Assembly: GCA_017861315.1 (NCBI GenBank) | Contig: JAGFXP010000012.1 | Location: 1 to 50,897, forward strand | Source: Bacillota bacterium | GTDB taxonomy: Bacteria > Bacillota > Clostridia > Clostridiales > Clostridiaceae | Reading direction: 5' to 3' | DNA length: 50,897 bases | Shown here: positions 9,033 through 17,439 of the stretch, one piece after another | Position numbering within the stretch: position 1 is the stretch's first letter | Layout of the letters: every line of letters starts with the position of its first letter | Translations under genes and position numbers: made by a program | Notes under the pieces: generated by a model | The model's input: only the letters and a program-made list of their open reading frames with translations | What the model was told of the DNA's origin: nothing | Database searches by the model: none

Positions 9033-9782
9033 CTAGCCGAATCTTCCGGTAATATAATCTTCCGTTCTCTTGTCCCTAGGCTTATAGAAAAGATCTTCGG
9101 TCTTTCCGCTTTCGACTATCTCTCCTACAAGGAAGAAAGCTGTTTCGTCTGCAATTCTTCCCGCCTGCTGCATGTTGTGAGTTACGATTATTACAGTATA
9201 TTTCTTCTTGAGGACATCCATCAGTTCTTCGATTTTGAGGGTTGATATAGGATCAAGCGCCGATGTTGGTTCATCCATGAGTATGACTTCCGGCTCAACC
9301 GCAAGGGTTCTCGCTATGCAAAGCCTCTGCTGCTGGCCTCCCGAAAGACCCATGGCGCTTTTCTTAAGCCTGTCCTTTACTTCTTCCCAGAGAACAGCTC
9401 CTTTAAGGCTTTTTTCCACTATCTCGTCAAGCGTCCTTTTGTCCTTGATGCCGTGTATCCTCGGTCCGTAAGCTATGTTGTCGTATATGGACATTGGGAA
9501 TGGATTCGGCTTCTGGAAGACCATGCCAATTTTTTTTCTTAAGTCTATTACATCATATTCGGTATAGACATCTTTGCCTTCACAAAATATGTTTCCTGTT
9601 ATTTTTACGTTGTCTATCAGGTCATTCATCCTGTTGATTGTCCTCAAAAATGTTGATTTTCCGCAGCCTGAAGGACCTATAAGGGCTGTGACTGAATTCT
9701 TTTTTATGTCAAGGTTGATGTTTTTCAAAGCGTGGTTTTCTCCATAAAACAGGTTCAGATCTTTGGTTTTTATTATATCCAT
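9033..9782 (-). CDS. pstB: phosphate ABC transporter ATP-binding protein PstB
   Basis: Cytosolic ATPase of the high-affinity phosphate importer. 249 residues. Walker [10 protein letters not shown] (36-44), Q-loop in [20 protein letters not shown] signature LSGGQQQR (145-152), Walker [14 protein letters not shown] (from 165) and a switch histidine in VTHNMQQA. The PNPFPMS segment after the Q-loop is characteristic of PstB. AGGAGG lies 6 nt before the ATG and the gene follows pstA by 9 nt. Confidence 0.98.
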   Translation of the reverse strand: MDIIKTKDLNLFYGENHALKNINLDIKKNSVTALIGPSGCGKSTFLRTINRMNDLIDNVKITGNIFCEGKDVYTEYDVIDLRKKIGMVFQKPNPFPMSIYDNIAYGPRIHGIKDKRTLDEIVEKSLKGAVLWEEVKDRLKKSAMGLSGGQQQRLCIARTLAVEPEVILMDEPTSALDPISTLKIEELMDVLKKKYTVIIVTHNMQQAGRIADETAFFLVGEIVESGKTEDLFYKPRDKRTEDYITGRFG

Positions 9783-9791
9783 ATTTGCCTC

Positions 9792-10679
9792 CTAGTTTTT
9801 ACCCGAATATTTTTCGTGTATTTTTCTTCCTAATATCCTGGAAGATACATTGAATATCAAAACCATCATTACAAGCACTGCAGAGGTTTTGTTTGCGATA
9901 TCTGCCGCATCCGGAACCATTCCCTCCGAATTAAGTTTCCAGATATATACAGACAAGGTTTCTGCAGGCCTTAAAAGGCTGAACGGTGATGATGCATTAA
10001 CCAGACTGATTGAATTGAAATTCAGCGGAGGAGCGCTCATGCCTGCTGTAAACAACAGGGCGGCGGATTCTCCGAAGATCCTGCCAGAAGCAAGTATTAT
10101 TCCGGTTAGTATCTGCGGCAAGGCTGTCGGCAAAATAAGCTTGGCTATCGTCTGCCAGGTTGTTGCTCCGAGTCCAAGGCTGGCTTCCTTGACGCTTGCG
10201 GAAGCTGCCCTTATGGCATCTTCACTTACTCTTGTCAGCGAAGGGAAATTTATTACAGCTACTGCAAGTGCACCGGAGAGCACAGAAAATCCCCAGCCTG
10301 TCATCTTTACAAAAACAAGCAGACCGAACAATCCTACAACAATCGAAGGCAGTGATGCCAGCGTTTCTATACACAATCTGATGATGCTGACCATTCTGCC
10401 CTCTTTCGCATATTCAGCAAGAAATATGCCTGCGCCCACTCCGAGCGGCACTGTTATCAACAATGAAACAATAAGCATATAGAAAGAGTTGAAAAGCATC
10501 GGTGCTATTCCGCCTCCAGCTGCGCCGACTTTTGGGTTGCCGAAAAGAAAGGAAAGGCTGAGGGCATTTCTGCCTTTATAGAATATGAGCCCAATCAATA
10601 CAACCAGAAGGATCACCACAAAAACAGATACTGCATACAATACAGCAGTCCATATTTTATCTTTTTGTTTAGCTGTCAT
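9792..10679 (-). CDS. pstA: phosphate ABC transporter permease PstA
   Basis: Membrane permease subunit, 295 residues, with six predicted helices. The permease EAA-type loop is visible (EASLGLGATTWQTIAKLILPTALPQILTG), which contacts PstB. It starts 3 nt after the pstC stop, and its ribosome site lies inside the last codons of pstC (AGAGGTGAG), so pstC and pstA are tightly coupled and should be made in equal amounts, as expected for a heterodimeric channel. The subunit identity (A rather than C) rests on gene order and on the N-terminal FGNPKVGAAGGGIAPMLF segment. Confidence 0.95.
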   Translation of the reverse strand: MTAKQKDKIWTAVLYAVSVFVVILLVVLIGLIFYKGRNALSLSFLFGNPKVGAAGGGIAPMLFNSFYMLIVSLLITVPLGVGAGIFLAEYAKEGRMVSIIRLCIETLASLPSIVVGLFGLLVFVKMTGWGFSVLSGALAVAVINFPSLTRVSEDAIRAASASVKEASLGLGATTWQTIAKLILPTALPQILTGIILASGRIFGESAALLFTAGMSAPPLNFNSISLVNASSPFSLLRPAETLSVYIWKLNSEGMVPDAADIANKTSAVLVMMVLIFNVSSRILGRKIHEKYSGKN

Positions 10680-10682
10680 TGA

Positions 10683-11570
10683 TTACTCACCTCTCTTTCC
10701 CAAAAATCTAATGATGAAAATAAACACGAATGATATTATCAACAGCAGCAAAGCCATTGACCATAAAGCATTATTCCACGGTGTGCCTGTTACAGTATTG
10801 CCCATATCCATTGCAAGTATGCTTGTCAGTGTTGAAGTAGGGCTTAACAATCCGTCAGCAAGCTTGATTGAGTTTCCTATAACCATCTGTACAGCCATCG
10901 CTTCGCCAAACGCTCTTGCCAGACCTAAAACTACGCCGGTGAGGATGCCGCTTTTTGATGCCGGCACAATAACCTTGCTTATGGTCTGCCACCTGGTCGC
11001 CCCAAGCCCATAGGATGCCTCCATGTAGCTGGACGGAACAACCTTGACCGCATCTGCCGCTATGCTTGCAGTCGTAGGGAGTATCATTATGCTTAGTACG
11101 ATTATTCCCGCCAGAAGGCTGAAGCCGATGCCTCCAAAGGTACCTTTAAGCATCGGGAGAAGTATGCTGAAGCCAAGCCAGCCATATACAACCGATGGTA
11201 TTCCCACGAAGAGTTCAAGCGCAGGCTGCAGCACTTTCTGCCCGAATTTTGGCGAGATATAGTGCATGAAGATTGCAAGCGCCACGCTTATCGGAGCGCT
11301 CAGGATAACAGCGCCCAGCGAAACAAGCGTCGATCCTGCTATGAAGATCAAAGCCCCGAACTTAGCCGGTTCAGCATCCGGCTTCCAGACCGTTGAAAAT
11401 AAAAATTCAGCAAGGGATACTCCGTCTTCCGTAAATGTTGCTATGCCTTTTGAAAAAATAAAGAATATTATGCTTATAGTAAGCAATATAATAAACAGCC
11501 CACAAGCAAACGCATAGGTACGGCCCAAATATTCATTTTTAAGTTTTGTAATAAATTTTTTATTTTTCAT
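10683..11570 (-). CDS. pstC: phosphate ABC transporter permease PstC
   Basis: Second permease subunit, 295 residues, six predicted helices. The EAA loop reads EASYGLGATRWQTISKVIVPASKSGILTG. PstC features include an N-terminal helix followed by FLFSTVWKPDAEPAKFGALIFIAGS and the ELFVGIPSVVYGWLG segment. It is preceded by an 85-nt gap after pstS that contains a strong hairpin without a T run, so expression of the membrane subunits is probably set below that of the binding protein. Ribosome site AGAGGT, about 7 nt before ATG. Confidence 0.96.
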   Translation of the reverse strand: MKNKKFITKLKNEYLGRTYAFACGLFIILLTISIIFFIFSKGIATFTEDGVSLAEFLFSTVWKPDAEPAKFGALIFIAGSTLVSLGAVILSAPISVALAIFMHYISPKFGQKVLQPALELFVGIPSVVYGWLGFSILLPMLKGTFGGIGFSLLAGIIVLSIMILPTTASIAADAVKVVPSSYMEASYGLGATRWQTISKVIVPASKSGILTGVVLGLARAFGEAMAVQMVIGNSIKLADGLLSPTSTLTSILAMDMGNTVTGTPWNNALWSMALLLLIISFVFIFIIRFLGKRGE

Positions 11571-11603
11571 ACTTTTACCTCTACATGATTATTTACATGA
11601 AGG

Positions 11604-11631
11604 AAGACCGGTTGCGAATGCAGCCAGTCTT
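11604..11631 (-). promoter_or_regulatory. Intercistronic hairpin between pstS and pstC
   Basis: Twelve-base-pair stem (11604-11615 with 11620-11631, one mismatch and one G-T pair) and a 4-nt loop. No T run follows on the minus strand. Likely an RNA-stabilising or partially terminating element that raises pstS mRNA over the downstream genes. Confidence 0.7.
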
Positions 11632-11655
11632 GTCTTCAATTATGCCGATATTCGA

Positions 11656-12513
11656 CTATTCCAGGTCGCTTGCAGCGATATATCCTAATTGCTCCACTAG
11701 TGCTTTATTATCTTCTGATACCATGAATTCAAGGAATGCTTTAGTTGCTCCAGTTGCTTCGCCCTTTGTATACATGTGTTCCCATGACCAGAAGCTGTAT
11801 GTTCCTGCGATTATGTTTTCCTTGCTGGCTTCTACGCCGTCTATCTTGATCGGAGTGACATTAGCTTTAACAGCGTCTGTGATGTATGACATTGCAAGGT
11901 AGCTGACTGATCCCTGTGTATCTGCAATTGCTTTCTCAACCGATCCGCTTGAATCCTGCATTGTTCCTACAGCGTCGTTCTCGTCAACTCCTCCCATTAC
12001 AGTATCAACAAATGTTGCTCTTGTACCTGAAGATTTTGCTCTGTGTACAACCTGTATAGCAAGATCCTGTCCGCCAACTTCACTCCAGTTTGTTACCTTG
12101 CCTGTGAAGATGTCCTGTATCTGTTGAGGTGTGAGTGAATCAACCTGCACGTCTTTGTTTACTACAACTGCAAAACCTATTCCGCAGACTTTATGGTCTA
12201 CGAGCTGATCTGCGAGTGCCTTATCAAGCTTCTTGGATGCTTCAACATCAGAGTTTCCAATATTTACAGTTCCCTCTGTTACCAGGTTGAGTCCCGTTCC
12301 GCTGCCGCCTCCCTGAACAGTTACAACTACTCCCGGATACTTAGCAGTAAAATTCTCGCCAGCCTTTTCTGCCAACGGCTGAAGTGCTGTGGATCCTGCC
12401 AATGTGACATTTCCTGATACTTCATCCGTCTTGCTGCCGCAGCCTGCAAATGCACCCGCAACAACAGTTACTGCTAAAGCAGCCAACATCAATCTGATAC
12501 TTCTTTTTTTCAT
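11656..12513 (-). CDS. pstS: phosphate-binding lipoprotein PstS
   Basis: Extracytoplasmic phosphate receptor of the Pst importer, anchored by lipid. About 285 residues. The N-terminus has a basic start (MKKRSIR), a hydrophobic stretch and the lipobox FAGC, giving a mature N-terminal cysteine. Phosphate-binding signatures visible are GSTALQPLAE, QGGGSGTGLN, IGNSDVEAS and RAKSSGTRATF. The frame opens at 12564, but AGGAGG lies 6 nt before the ATG at 12513, which also gives a proper signal peptide, so the longer start is rejected. First gene of pstSCAB-phoU. A long inverted repeat and TTAAC(A/C) repeats lie just upstream. Confidence 0.97.
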   Translation of the reverse strand: MKKRSIRLMLAALAVTVVAGAFAGCGSKTDEVSGNVTLAGSTALQPLAEKAGENFTAKYPGVVVTVQGGGSGTGLNLVTEGTVNIGNSDVEASKKLDKALADQLVDHKVCGIGFAVVVNKDVQVDSLTPQQIQDIFTGKVTNWSEVGGQDLAIQVVHRAKSSGTRATFVDTVMGGVDENDAVGTMQDSSGSVEKAIADTQGSVSYLAMSYITDAVKANVTPIKIDGVEASKENIIAGTYSFWSWEHMYTKGEATGATKAFLEFMVSEDNKALVEQLGYIAASDLE

Positions 12514-12555
12514 GTCAATCCTCCTAAATATTAATTCCTGTTCATTACATTTACT

Positions 12556-12598
12556 ATAATACACCAGGAAGGTTAACCAAATATTATAGCAATGTTAA
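12556..12598 (-). promoter_or_regulatory. Candidate PhoP-controlled promoter of the pst operon
   Basis: Minus-strand -10-like TATTAT (12556-12561) with no recognisable -35, as expected for an activator-dependent promoter. Upstream on the coding strand TTAACC (12576-12571) and TTAACA (12598-12593) are exactly 22 nt apart, with a weak match ATAATA midway, consistent with an 11-nt PhoP repeat phase. Confidence 0.5.
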
Positions 12599-12623
12599 AT
12601 AAAATTAACATTGCTATAATATT
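12580..12623. repeat. 19-bp perfect inverted repeat between phoR and pstS
   Basis: Arms 12580-12598 and 12605-12623 are perfect reverse complements separated by 6 nt. It lies 10 nt past the phoR stop and upstream of the pst promoter. Only three T follow it on the minus strand, so it is a poor intrinsic terminator by itself. Each arm contains a TTAACA element. Confidence 0.9.
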
Positions 12624-12633
12624 CAACGCTATA

Positions 12634-14334
12634 TCATTTTTTCAGAGGAAGTTTCACGGTAAATTTGCTGCCACGGCCGATCTCGCTGTCAACTTCTACG
12701 GTGCCTTTGAAGCTTAACGCGATATGCTTGACGATTGCAAGGCCAAGGCCTGTTCCTCCTTGTTCCCTGGATCTTGCTGCATCAACCCTGTAAAAACGTT
12801 CGAACAACCGGTCAAGGTGTTCCTTTGGTATCCCAGCGCCATTATCGCTTACGCTGATGACTGCATGATCATTTGTCATGTGCGTGGAAATCACGACTTC
12901 AGAACCTTCTCCCGAGTATTTTATCGCATTGTCAACCAGATTGATAAGCAGCTGCTTTAACAGATCGGCATCGCCATGCAGTCCCCTGATTTCATCACCG
13001 GCCGTTGCTATTTTTATATGCTTTGTCTCTGCCGAGTTTTTCACCAGCGTCACAACCTGGCTTATTGCGCTTGCAACATCGATCAGCTCATTTTTATTTT
13101 CTCTTATCTGCTCAATCTGTGAAAGAGTAAGTATATCGCTGATAAGTCTTGACAGCCTTTCAGCTTCATCATTGATTATGTTTAGGAATTTCTCCTTAGT
13201 TTCCTTGTCTTCCACATATTTGAGTGTTTCTGCAAAACCCTTTATTGATGTCAAAGGTGTCTTAAGCTCATGTGTCACATTGGTTACAAACTGCGATCTC
13301 ATGTTCTCTAATTTTTTAATATCCGTTATGTCATGTATGACAGCAACGGTGCCCATGTTTTCGTTGCCGAATATAATGTCCGCTGTCTTGATCTTGAGAT
13401 CCCTTTTTGACGGCCAGAATATGGTTAGCTCTCTCTGGTGTTCTTTGTTTTTGATAATATCTTCCAGCTCAAAATCCCTGATTGTATTAAGCAGCTTATC
13501 TCCGATGATATCCCTATCGATTCCGAATATCTTTTTAGCGTACGGATTTATAAGCATGACTCGGAAATCTTTATCTACCGCAATGACTCCGCTGTCCATG
13601 CTTTTCAAAACCGCTTCCAGCTCGGTCTGTTTATGTGTTGTATCATTAAAAGAGTTCTCAAGCTTGTCAGCCATGTAGTTGAAAGTGACAGCAAGCTCTC
13701 CTATCTCGTCGTCCGAATGAACTTTAACCCTTTCATGAAGCTCGCCCTGCGAAATCCTGTGCGTGGTATCTTCAAGATCTTTGATTGGCTTGACTAAGGC
13801 TCTTGCTAATCTTGAAGAAAAAAGAAACGTTACGAGGAGGGAAGCTATCATCACAACTATATATATCCTCACATAACGCCATTCGACCAGGCTGACGTTT
13901 TCCATCGGAACAGCGCTCCTGACTACGTAGCCGTCACCGAAGCTTGTGGCATAGTACATCATATCCATCTTCGTTGAATCGCTGTACCTTACGCTGTATC
14001 CGGCTCCGTAAGCACGTGCGTCGATTATTTCCTGCCTGGCGTTGTGGTTATCCATAGTCTCTTCGTCCACCTGCGAATCGCTCAGAACATTGCCATCCTT
14101 GTCTATCAATGTCTCTCTGAGCTCTGAGCTTCTTATATTATCGCTGAAGAACTTCTGGAGATCACCGTTTTCCTGATTCTCCAAAATATTTACAACAAGG
14201 TCATTGTTGGTTTTCAGATTCTGTTTTACATTTTGCGTATATTCATAGTTCGAGACCAGTATGACTAGTGAAGCTGTCACAATAAGTGAAAACAGCACCG
14301 ACGCTGTCATCGACAGCAGAATCTTTCTCCTCAC
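12634..14334 (-). CDS. phoR: phosphate-sensing histidine kinase PhoR
   Basis: Membrane sensor kinase, about 566 residues from a GTG start. TM1 is near residues 6-28 and an extracellular sensor region lies around 30-155. TM2 is near 156-176 and a HAMP domain near 176-226 (LVKPIKDLEDTTHRIS). A PAS domain covers about 235-340. HisKA has the phospho-acceptor His355 in VTHELKTPLTSIKGFAETL, and HATPase has N, G1 and G2 boxes (NLVDNAIKYS, VSDNGAGIP, GTGLGLAIVKHI). The longer frame from 14376 would overlap phoP. The GTG at 14334 has AGAGGTGA 4 nt upstream and follows the phoP stop by 10 nt. Assignment to phosphate sensing comes from the PhoR architecture and the adjacent pst operon. Confidence 0.93.
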   Translation of the reverse strand: MRRKILLSMTASVLFSLIVTASLVILVSNYEYTQNVKQNLKTNNDLVVNILENQENGDLQKFFSDNIRSSELRETLIDKDGNVLSDSQVDEETMDNHNARQEIIDARAYGAGYSVRYSDSTKMDMMYYATSFGDGYVVRSAVPMENVSLVEWRYVRIYIVVMIASLLVTFLFSSRLARALVKPIKDLEDTTHRISQGELHERVKVHSDDEIGELAVTFNYMADKLENSFNDTTHKQTELEAVLKSMDSGVIAVDKDFRVMLINPYAKKIFGIDRDIIGDKLLNTIRDFELEDIIKNKEHQRELTIFWPSKRDLKIKTADIIFGNENMGTVAVIHDITDIKKLENMRSQFVTNVTHELKTPLTSIKGFAETLKYVEDKETKEKFLNIINDEAERLSRLISDILTLSQIEQIRENKNELIDVASAISQVVTLVKNSAETKHIKIATAGDEIRGLHGDADLLKQLLINLVDNAIKYSGEGSEVVISTHMTNDHAVISVSDNGAGIPKEHLDRLFERFYRVDAARSREQGGTGLGLAIVKHIALSFKGTVEVDSEIGRGSKFTVKLPLKK

Positions 14335-14344
14335 AGAATCACCT

Positions 14345-15040
14345 CTATTCCTCCGGGTTGAACCTGTAGCCAACACCTCTTATCGTTTCGATAATCTTCG
14401 GATTTTTATCGTCATCTTCTATTTTCTGCCTGAGATGCCTGATATGCACGTCAACAGTCCTCGTCTCTCCCAGATATTCATATCCCCATATCTTGTCCAG
14501 AAGGAAGTCCCTTGTCATTACCCTGCCTTTGTTCTTGACAAGAATCTCCAGCAGATCAAACTCTTTCAGCGTCAGGTCTACTTTTTTGCCTTCTTTTTTC
14601 ACCTCATGGTTTTCAAAGTCGACCGAAATGTTGTAAAACAGAACGCTTTTGCTTTCAGCCATTGGGACTGTCCTTCTAAGTACCGCTTTCACCCTGGCAA
14701 CCAGCTCCCTTACCGAGAAAGGTTTCGTAATATAGTCATCTGCGCCAAGCTCCAGTCCCAGCACCTTGTCAAACTCCGCATCCTTTGCGCTGAGGATGAT
14801 AATAGGCGTAGAGGATAAATCTTTGTCCTTCCTAACTTCCTTGCATACCTCAAAACCGTTCACGCCCGGCAGCATAAGGTCCAGAAGTATCAAAGAGGGC
14901 TTTTCCTCTTTGATTATTTTGAGAGCGCTTATCCCGTCGCCGGCATTTAAAATGTTGTATCCCTCTTTTTTCAAATTGAAGCCTATCAGCTCCCTTATAT
15001 TCGCTTCGTCGTCAACTACCAATATCTTTTCTTCTGCCAT
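14345..15040 (-). CDS. phoP: phosphate response regulator PhoP
   Basis: OmpR-family response regulator, 231 residues. The receiver domain (1-120) has the acidic pocket DDE (10-12), phospho-acceptor Asp54 in LLDLMLPG and the conserved lysine in DYITKPFS. A winged-helix DNA-binding domain follows (LTLKEFDLLEILVKNKGRVMTRDFLLDKIWG; TRTVDVHIRHLRQKIE). It follows pgeF by 12 nt and precedes phoR by 10 nt, so pgeF-phoP-phoR may be one transcript. Predicted targets in this window are the repeat arrays upstream of pstS and of DUF47-pit. Confidence 0.94.
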   Translation of the reverse strand: MAEEKILVVDDEANIRELIGFNLKKEGYNILNAGDGISALKIIKEEKPSLILLDLMLPGVNGFEVCKEVRKDKDLSSTPIIILSAKDAEFDKVLGLELGADDYITKPFSVRELVARVKAVLRRTVPMAESKSVLFYNISVDFENHEVKKEGKKVDLTLKEFDLLEILVKNKGRVMTRDFLLDKIWGYEYLGETRTVDVHIRHLRQKIEDDDKNPKIIETIRGVGYRFNPEE

Positions 15041-15052
15041 AATTGACCTCCC

Positions 15053-15757
15053 TTATTTGATGTATATGAAAGAAAACAGCCTCTTGTCCTGCTCTCCGCC
15101 CCTGTACGAGTAGAGCTCCTCGTCGCTGCAGGAGGTGCACAGGCCTGTAACTTCAATATTCCGGGCAGGTACGCCCTGGTCTTCAAGCTGCTTCAGTATG
15201 CATTTCTCCATGCTCAGCTTCCTGCCGTGATACGCATCCGTGTCCCTGTAGGAATCGCTTTCCCTGAACTTCCGGATCAGCTCCTCGCTGACCTCGTAAC
15301 AGCATTCCCTCATGTTCGGCCCTATGAACACCTTCAGGTCAACTGGCTCGGAGCCGTAGGACAGCCTCATCTTCTCGATTGTTTTTCCCACTATCAGGCT
15401 GTACGTCCCTTTCCAGCCGCTGTGAACCGCCGCCGCCGCCTTGTGTACAGGATCGTACAGAATCACGGGAACGCAGTCAGCGGTGAACACGCCTATTGCT
15501 ACTTTCGGTTTGTCGGTGATCAGTGCGTCTCCCTCCTCGCCGCTGCAGTCTTCGCTGCATATGATATCGCTGTGAATCTGTCTCATATATGCGACATCAT
15601 TAACAGGGAACCACGACTTAAGCTTCTCTATGTTCTCTATGCCTTCCCCCGACCTGGAGTAAAAATTAAGCCCGCCCTTAGCCGTAGAAAACACGACCAC
15701 TGCTGTGCCCAGATCTTCGGTTATGAATTCGTACTTTTCAATCCTGGTTTTCTCCAT
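15053..15757 (-). CDS. pgeF: peptidoglycan editing factor PgeF (YfiH/laccase-domain family)
   Basis: 234 residues of the multicopper-oxidase-like YlmD/YfiH family. The metal-site residues are present: a histidine in RQIHSDIICSED, and the cysteine and histidine in TADCVPVILYDPVHKAAAAVHSGWKGT. Family members have been described as purine nucleoside phosphorylases or adenosine deaminases, and in E. coli as preventing misincorporation into peptidoglycan stems; I cannot tell which applies here. Two adjacent ATGs exist (15760 and 15757); the second has the better spacing from GGAGG. A hairpin lies between it and nrdR. Location beside ftsZ is frequent for this family. Confidence 0.9.
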   Translation of the reverse strand: MEKTRIEKYEFITEDLGTAVVVFSTAKGGLNFYSRSGEGIENIEKLKSWFPVNDVAYMRQIHSDIICSEDCSGEEGDALITDKPKVAIGVFTADCVPVILYDPVHKAAAAVHSGWKGTYSLIVGKTIEKMRLSYGSEPVDLKVFIGPNMRECCYEVSEELIRKFRESDSYRDTDAYHGRKLSMEKCILKQLEDQGVPARNIEVTGLCTSCSDEELYSYRGGEQDKRLFSFIYIK

Positions 15758-15787
15758 CATATCCTCCGAAATATTATATTTTTCTAC

Positions 15788-15818
15788 AAAAAATAGGCAT
15801 AATCAAATTACGCCTATT
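15788..15818 (-). terminator. Hairpin terminator or attenuator after nrdR
   Basis: Eleven-base-pair stem (15792-15802 with 15808-15818, one G-T pair) with a 5-nt loop, then TTTTTG on the minus strand. The upstream arm overlaps the nrdR stop codon, and only 30 nt separate it from pgeF. Confidence 0.8.
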
Positions 15819-16269
15819 TATCTGACATCAGATTCTTGATCTCCTCCAGAAAAGTGTTTACATCCTTGAACTGCCTGTAAACCGATGCAAATCTTACATA
15901 GGCTACCTCATCGATTTTCTTGAGCTGATCCATGATGAGTTCGCCTATATATTCAGATTTAACTTCAGTGAGCATTTCGTTTGTAATCCTTTTTTCCACT
16001 TCATCAGCTATGTTTTCAATCTGACTTCTGGAAACAGGCCTTTTCTGGCAGGCCTTTAAAAGGCCTCCGATAATTTTATTTCGATCAAAATATTCCCTGT
16101 TCATGTTTCTTTTTATTACAAGGATAGGGATGTCCTCGATTTTTTCATAGGTTGTGTATCTCTTGCCGCAGCTGAGGCACTCTCTCCTTCTTCGTATGGA
16201 CACGTCGTCGTCAGTGGATCTCGAATCAACTACCTTGCTGTCGCCATAACCGCAAAAGGGGCACTTCAT
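15814..16269 (-). CDS. nrdR: transcriptional repressor NrdR
   Basis: 151-residue ATP/dATP-sensing repressor of ribonucleotide reductase genes. The N-terminal zinc ribbon has CPFCGYGD and CLSCGKRY (residues 3-6 and about 35-38) flanking the DSR segment, followed by the ATP-cone domain ([32 protein letters not shown]). Usual length. It follows ftsZ by 38 nt with no terminator between, so it is probably cotranscribed with the division genes. No NrdR box was seen in this window; its targets must lie elsewhere. Confidence 0.97.
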   Translation of the reverse strand: MKCPFCGYGDSKVVDSRSTDDDVSIRRRRECLSCGKRYTTYEKIEDIPILVIKRNMNREYFDRNKIIGGLLKACQKRPVSRSQIENIADEVEKRITNEMLTEVKSEYIGELIMDQLKKIDEVAYVRFASVYRQFKDVNTFLEEIKNLMSDK

Positions 16270-16307
16270 CTTTCTTCACGTCCTTCGCATCTGAATAAGA
16301 GCATGAA

Positions 16308-17423
16308 CTATCTGCCGCCTCTTCTAAGGAATGCAGGTATCTCAAGGTTGTCGCTGCCTGATATCACTTCTTCTTTCTCTTCTGTAATTGCAACCTTGTC
16401 TGTAGTAATAACTCCAAACTCCTGGCTTGTTGCGTATTTATCTGCAATGCCCTGTTTGATCAGATTTTTGTCTCCTTCGAAGCCTGTGGCAATGACTGTT
16501 ATCCTTATTTCGTCCTTGATGTTTTCATCAATTACAGCTCCGAATATTATCTGGGCATCAGGATCGGCTGACTGCTGCACTATTTCAGCAGCTTCATTGA
16601 TCTCGAGCAGCCCAAGATCAGCTCCGCCTGTTATGTTGAGCAGAACTCCTGTTGCTCCTGCGATTGAAGTCTCAAGAAGCGGGCTTGAAATTGCCTGCTT
16701 GGCTGCTTCTTTCGCCCTGCTGTCGCCTGTACCTCTGCCGACTCCCATATGGGCAAGACCTTTTTCTGTCATTATGGTCCTTACATCCGCAAAGTCCAGA
16801 TTTACAAGTCCAGGTATTGTTATGAGGTCGGATATGCCCTGCACGCCCTGTCTCAGTACGTCGTCTGCCATTTTAAAGGAATCCATCAATGAAGTCTTCT
16901 TGTCAACTATGCTCAAGAGCCTTTCATTAGGTATTGTAACCAGCGTGTCAACTTTTTCCTTTAATTTCCTTATACCTTCTTCTGCATACTGCATCCTCTT
17001 TTTCCCTTCAAACGGGAAAGGCTTTGTTACTACGCCTACAGTAAGGATGCCCATCGATTTTGCAATTTCAGCTATGACGGGGGCCGCGCCGGTTCCTGTT
17101 CCGCCTCCCATGCCTGCAGTGACGAACACCATCTCGGCGCCTTTTATAGCGTTTGAAATCTCTTCCTTGCTTTCTTCGGCAGCCTTCTGGCCTATTTCAG
17201 GATTTGCCCCTGCACCGAGTCCCTTTGTGAGCTTGTCGCCTATCTGTATCTTCTGTGAAGCCTTTGAAAGCGCAAGAGCCTGCTTGTCTGTATTTACAGC
17301 TATAAACTCAACATTTTTCAAACCTTCAATTATCATCCTATTAACGGCATTGTTTCCGCTGCCACCACATCCGATTACTTTTATTTTTGCCAGTTGCTCA
17401 ACGTCTAAATCAAAATCCAGCAT
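16308..17423 (-). CDS. ftsZ: cell division GTPase FtsZ
   Basis: Tubulin homologue that polymerises at midcell as the Z-ring. 371 residues. The N-terminal GTPase domain has [13 protein letters not shown] (18-30) and the tubulin signature [11 protein letters not shown] (106-116), followed by the T7-loop segment [11 protein letters not shown]. The short C-terminal linker ends in the conserved peptide [12 protein letters not shown], which binds FtsA and other anchors. AAGGAGG lies 7 nt before the ATG, and ftsA ends 16 nt upstream, giving the standard ftsA-ftsZ pair. FtsQ and mur genes are not adjacent here. Confidence 0.99.
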   Translation of the reverse strand: MLDFDLDVEQLAKIKVIGCGGSGNNAVNRMIIEGLKNVEFIAVNTDKQALALSKASQKIQIGDKLTKGLGAGANPEIGQKAAEESKEEISNAIKGAEMVFVTAGMGGGTGTGAAPVIAEIAKSMGILTVGVVTKPFPFEGKKRMQYAEEGIRKLKEKVDTLVTIPNERLLSIVDKKTSLMDSFKMADDVLRQGVQGISDLITIPGLVNLDFADVRTIMTEKGLAHMGVGRGTGDSRAKEAAKQAISSPLLETSIAGATGVLLNITGGADLGLLEINEAAEIVQQSADPDAQIIFGAVIDENIKDEIRITVIATGFEGDKNLIKQGIADKYATSQEFGVITTDKVAITEEKEEVISGSDNLEIPAFLRRGGR

Positions 17424-17439
17424 ATTATTTCCTCCTTAT

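Noticed and set aside
12514..12564. N-terminal extension of PstS from 12564
   Set aside because: It would bury the signal peptide and ignore the AGGAGG site in front of the ATG at 12513.
14335..14376. Longer PhoR start overlapping phoP
   Set aside because: No ribosome site at 14376; the GTG at 14334 has one and lies just after the phoP stop.
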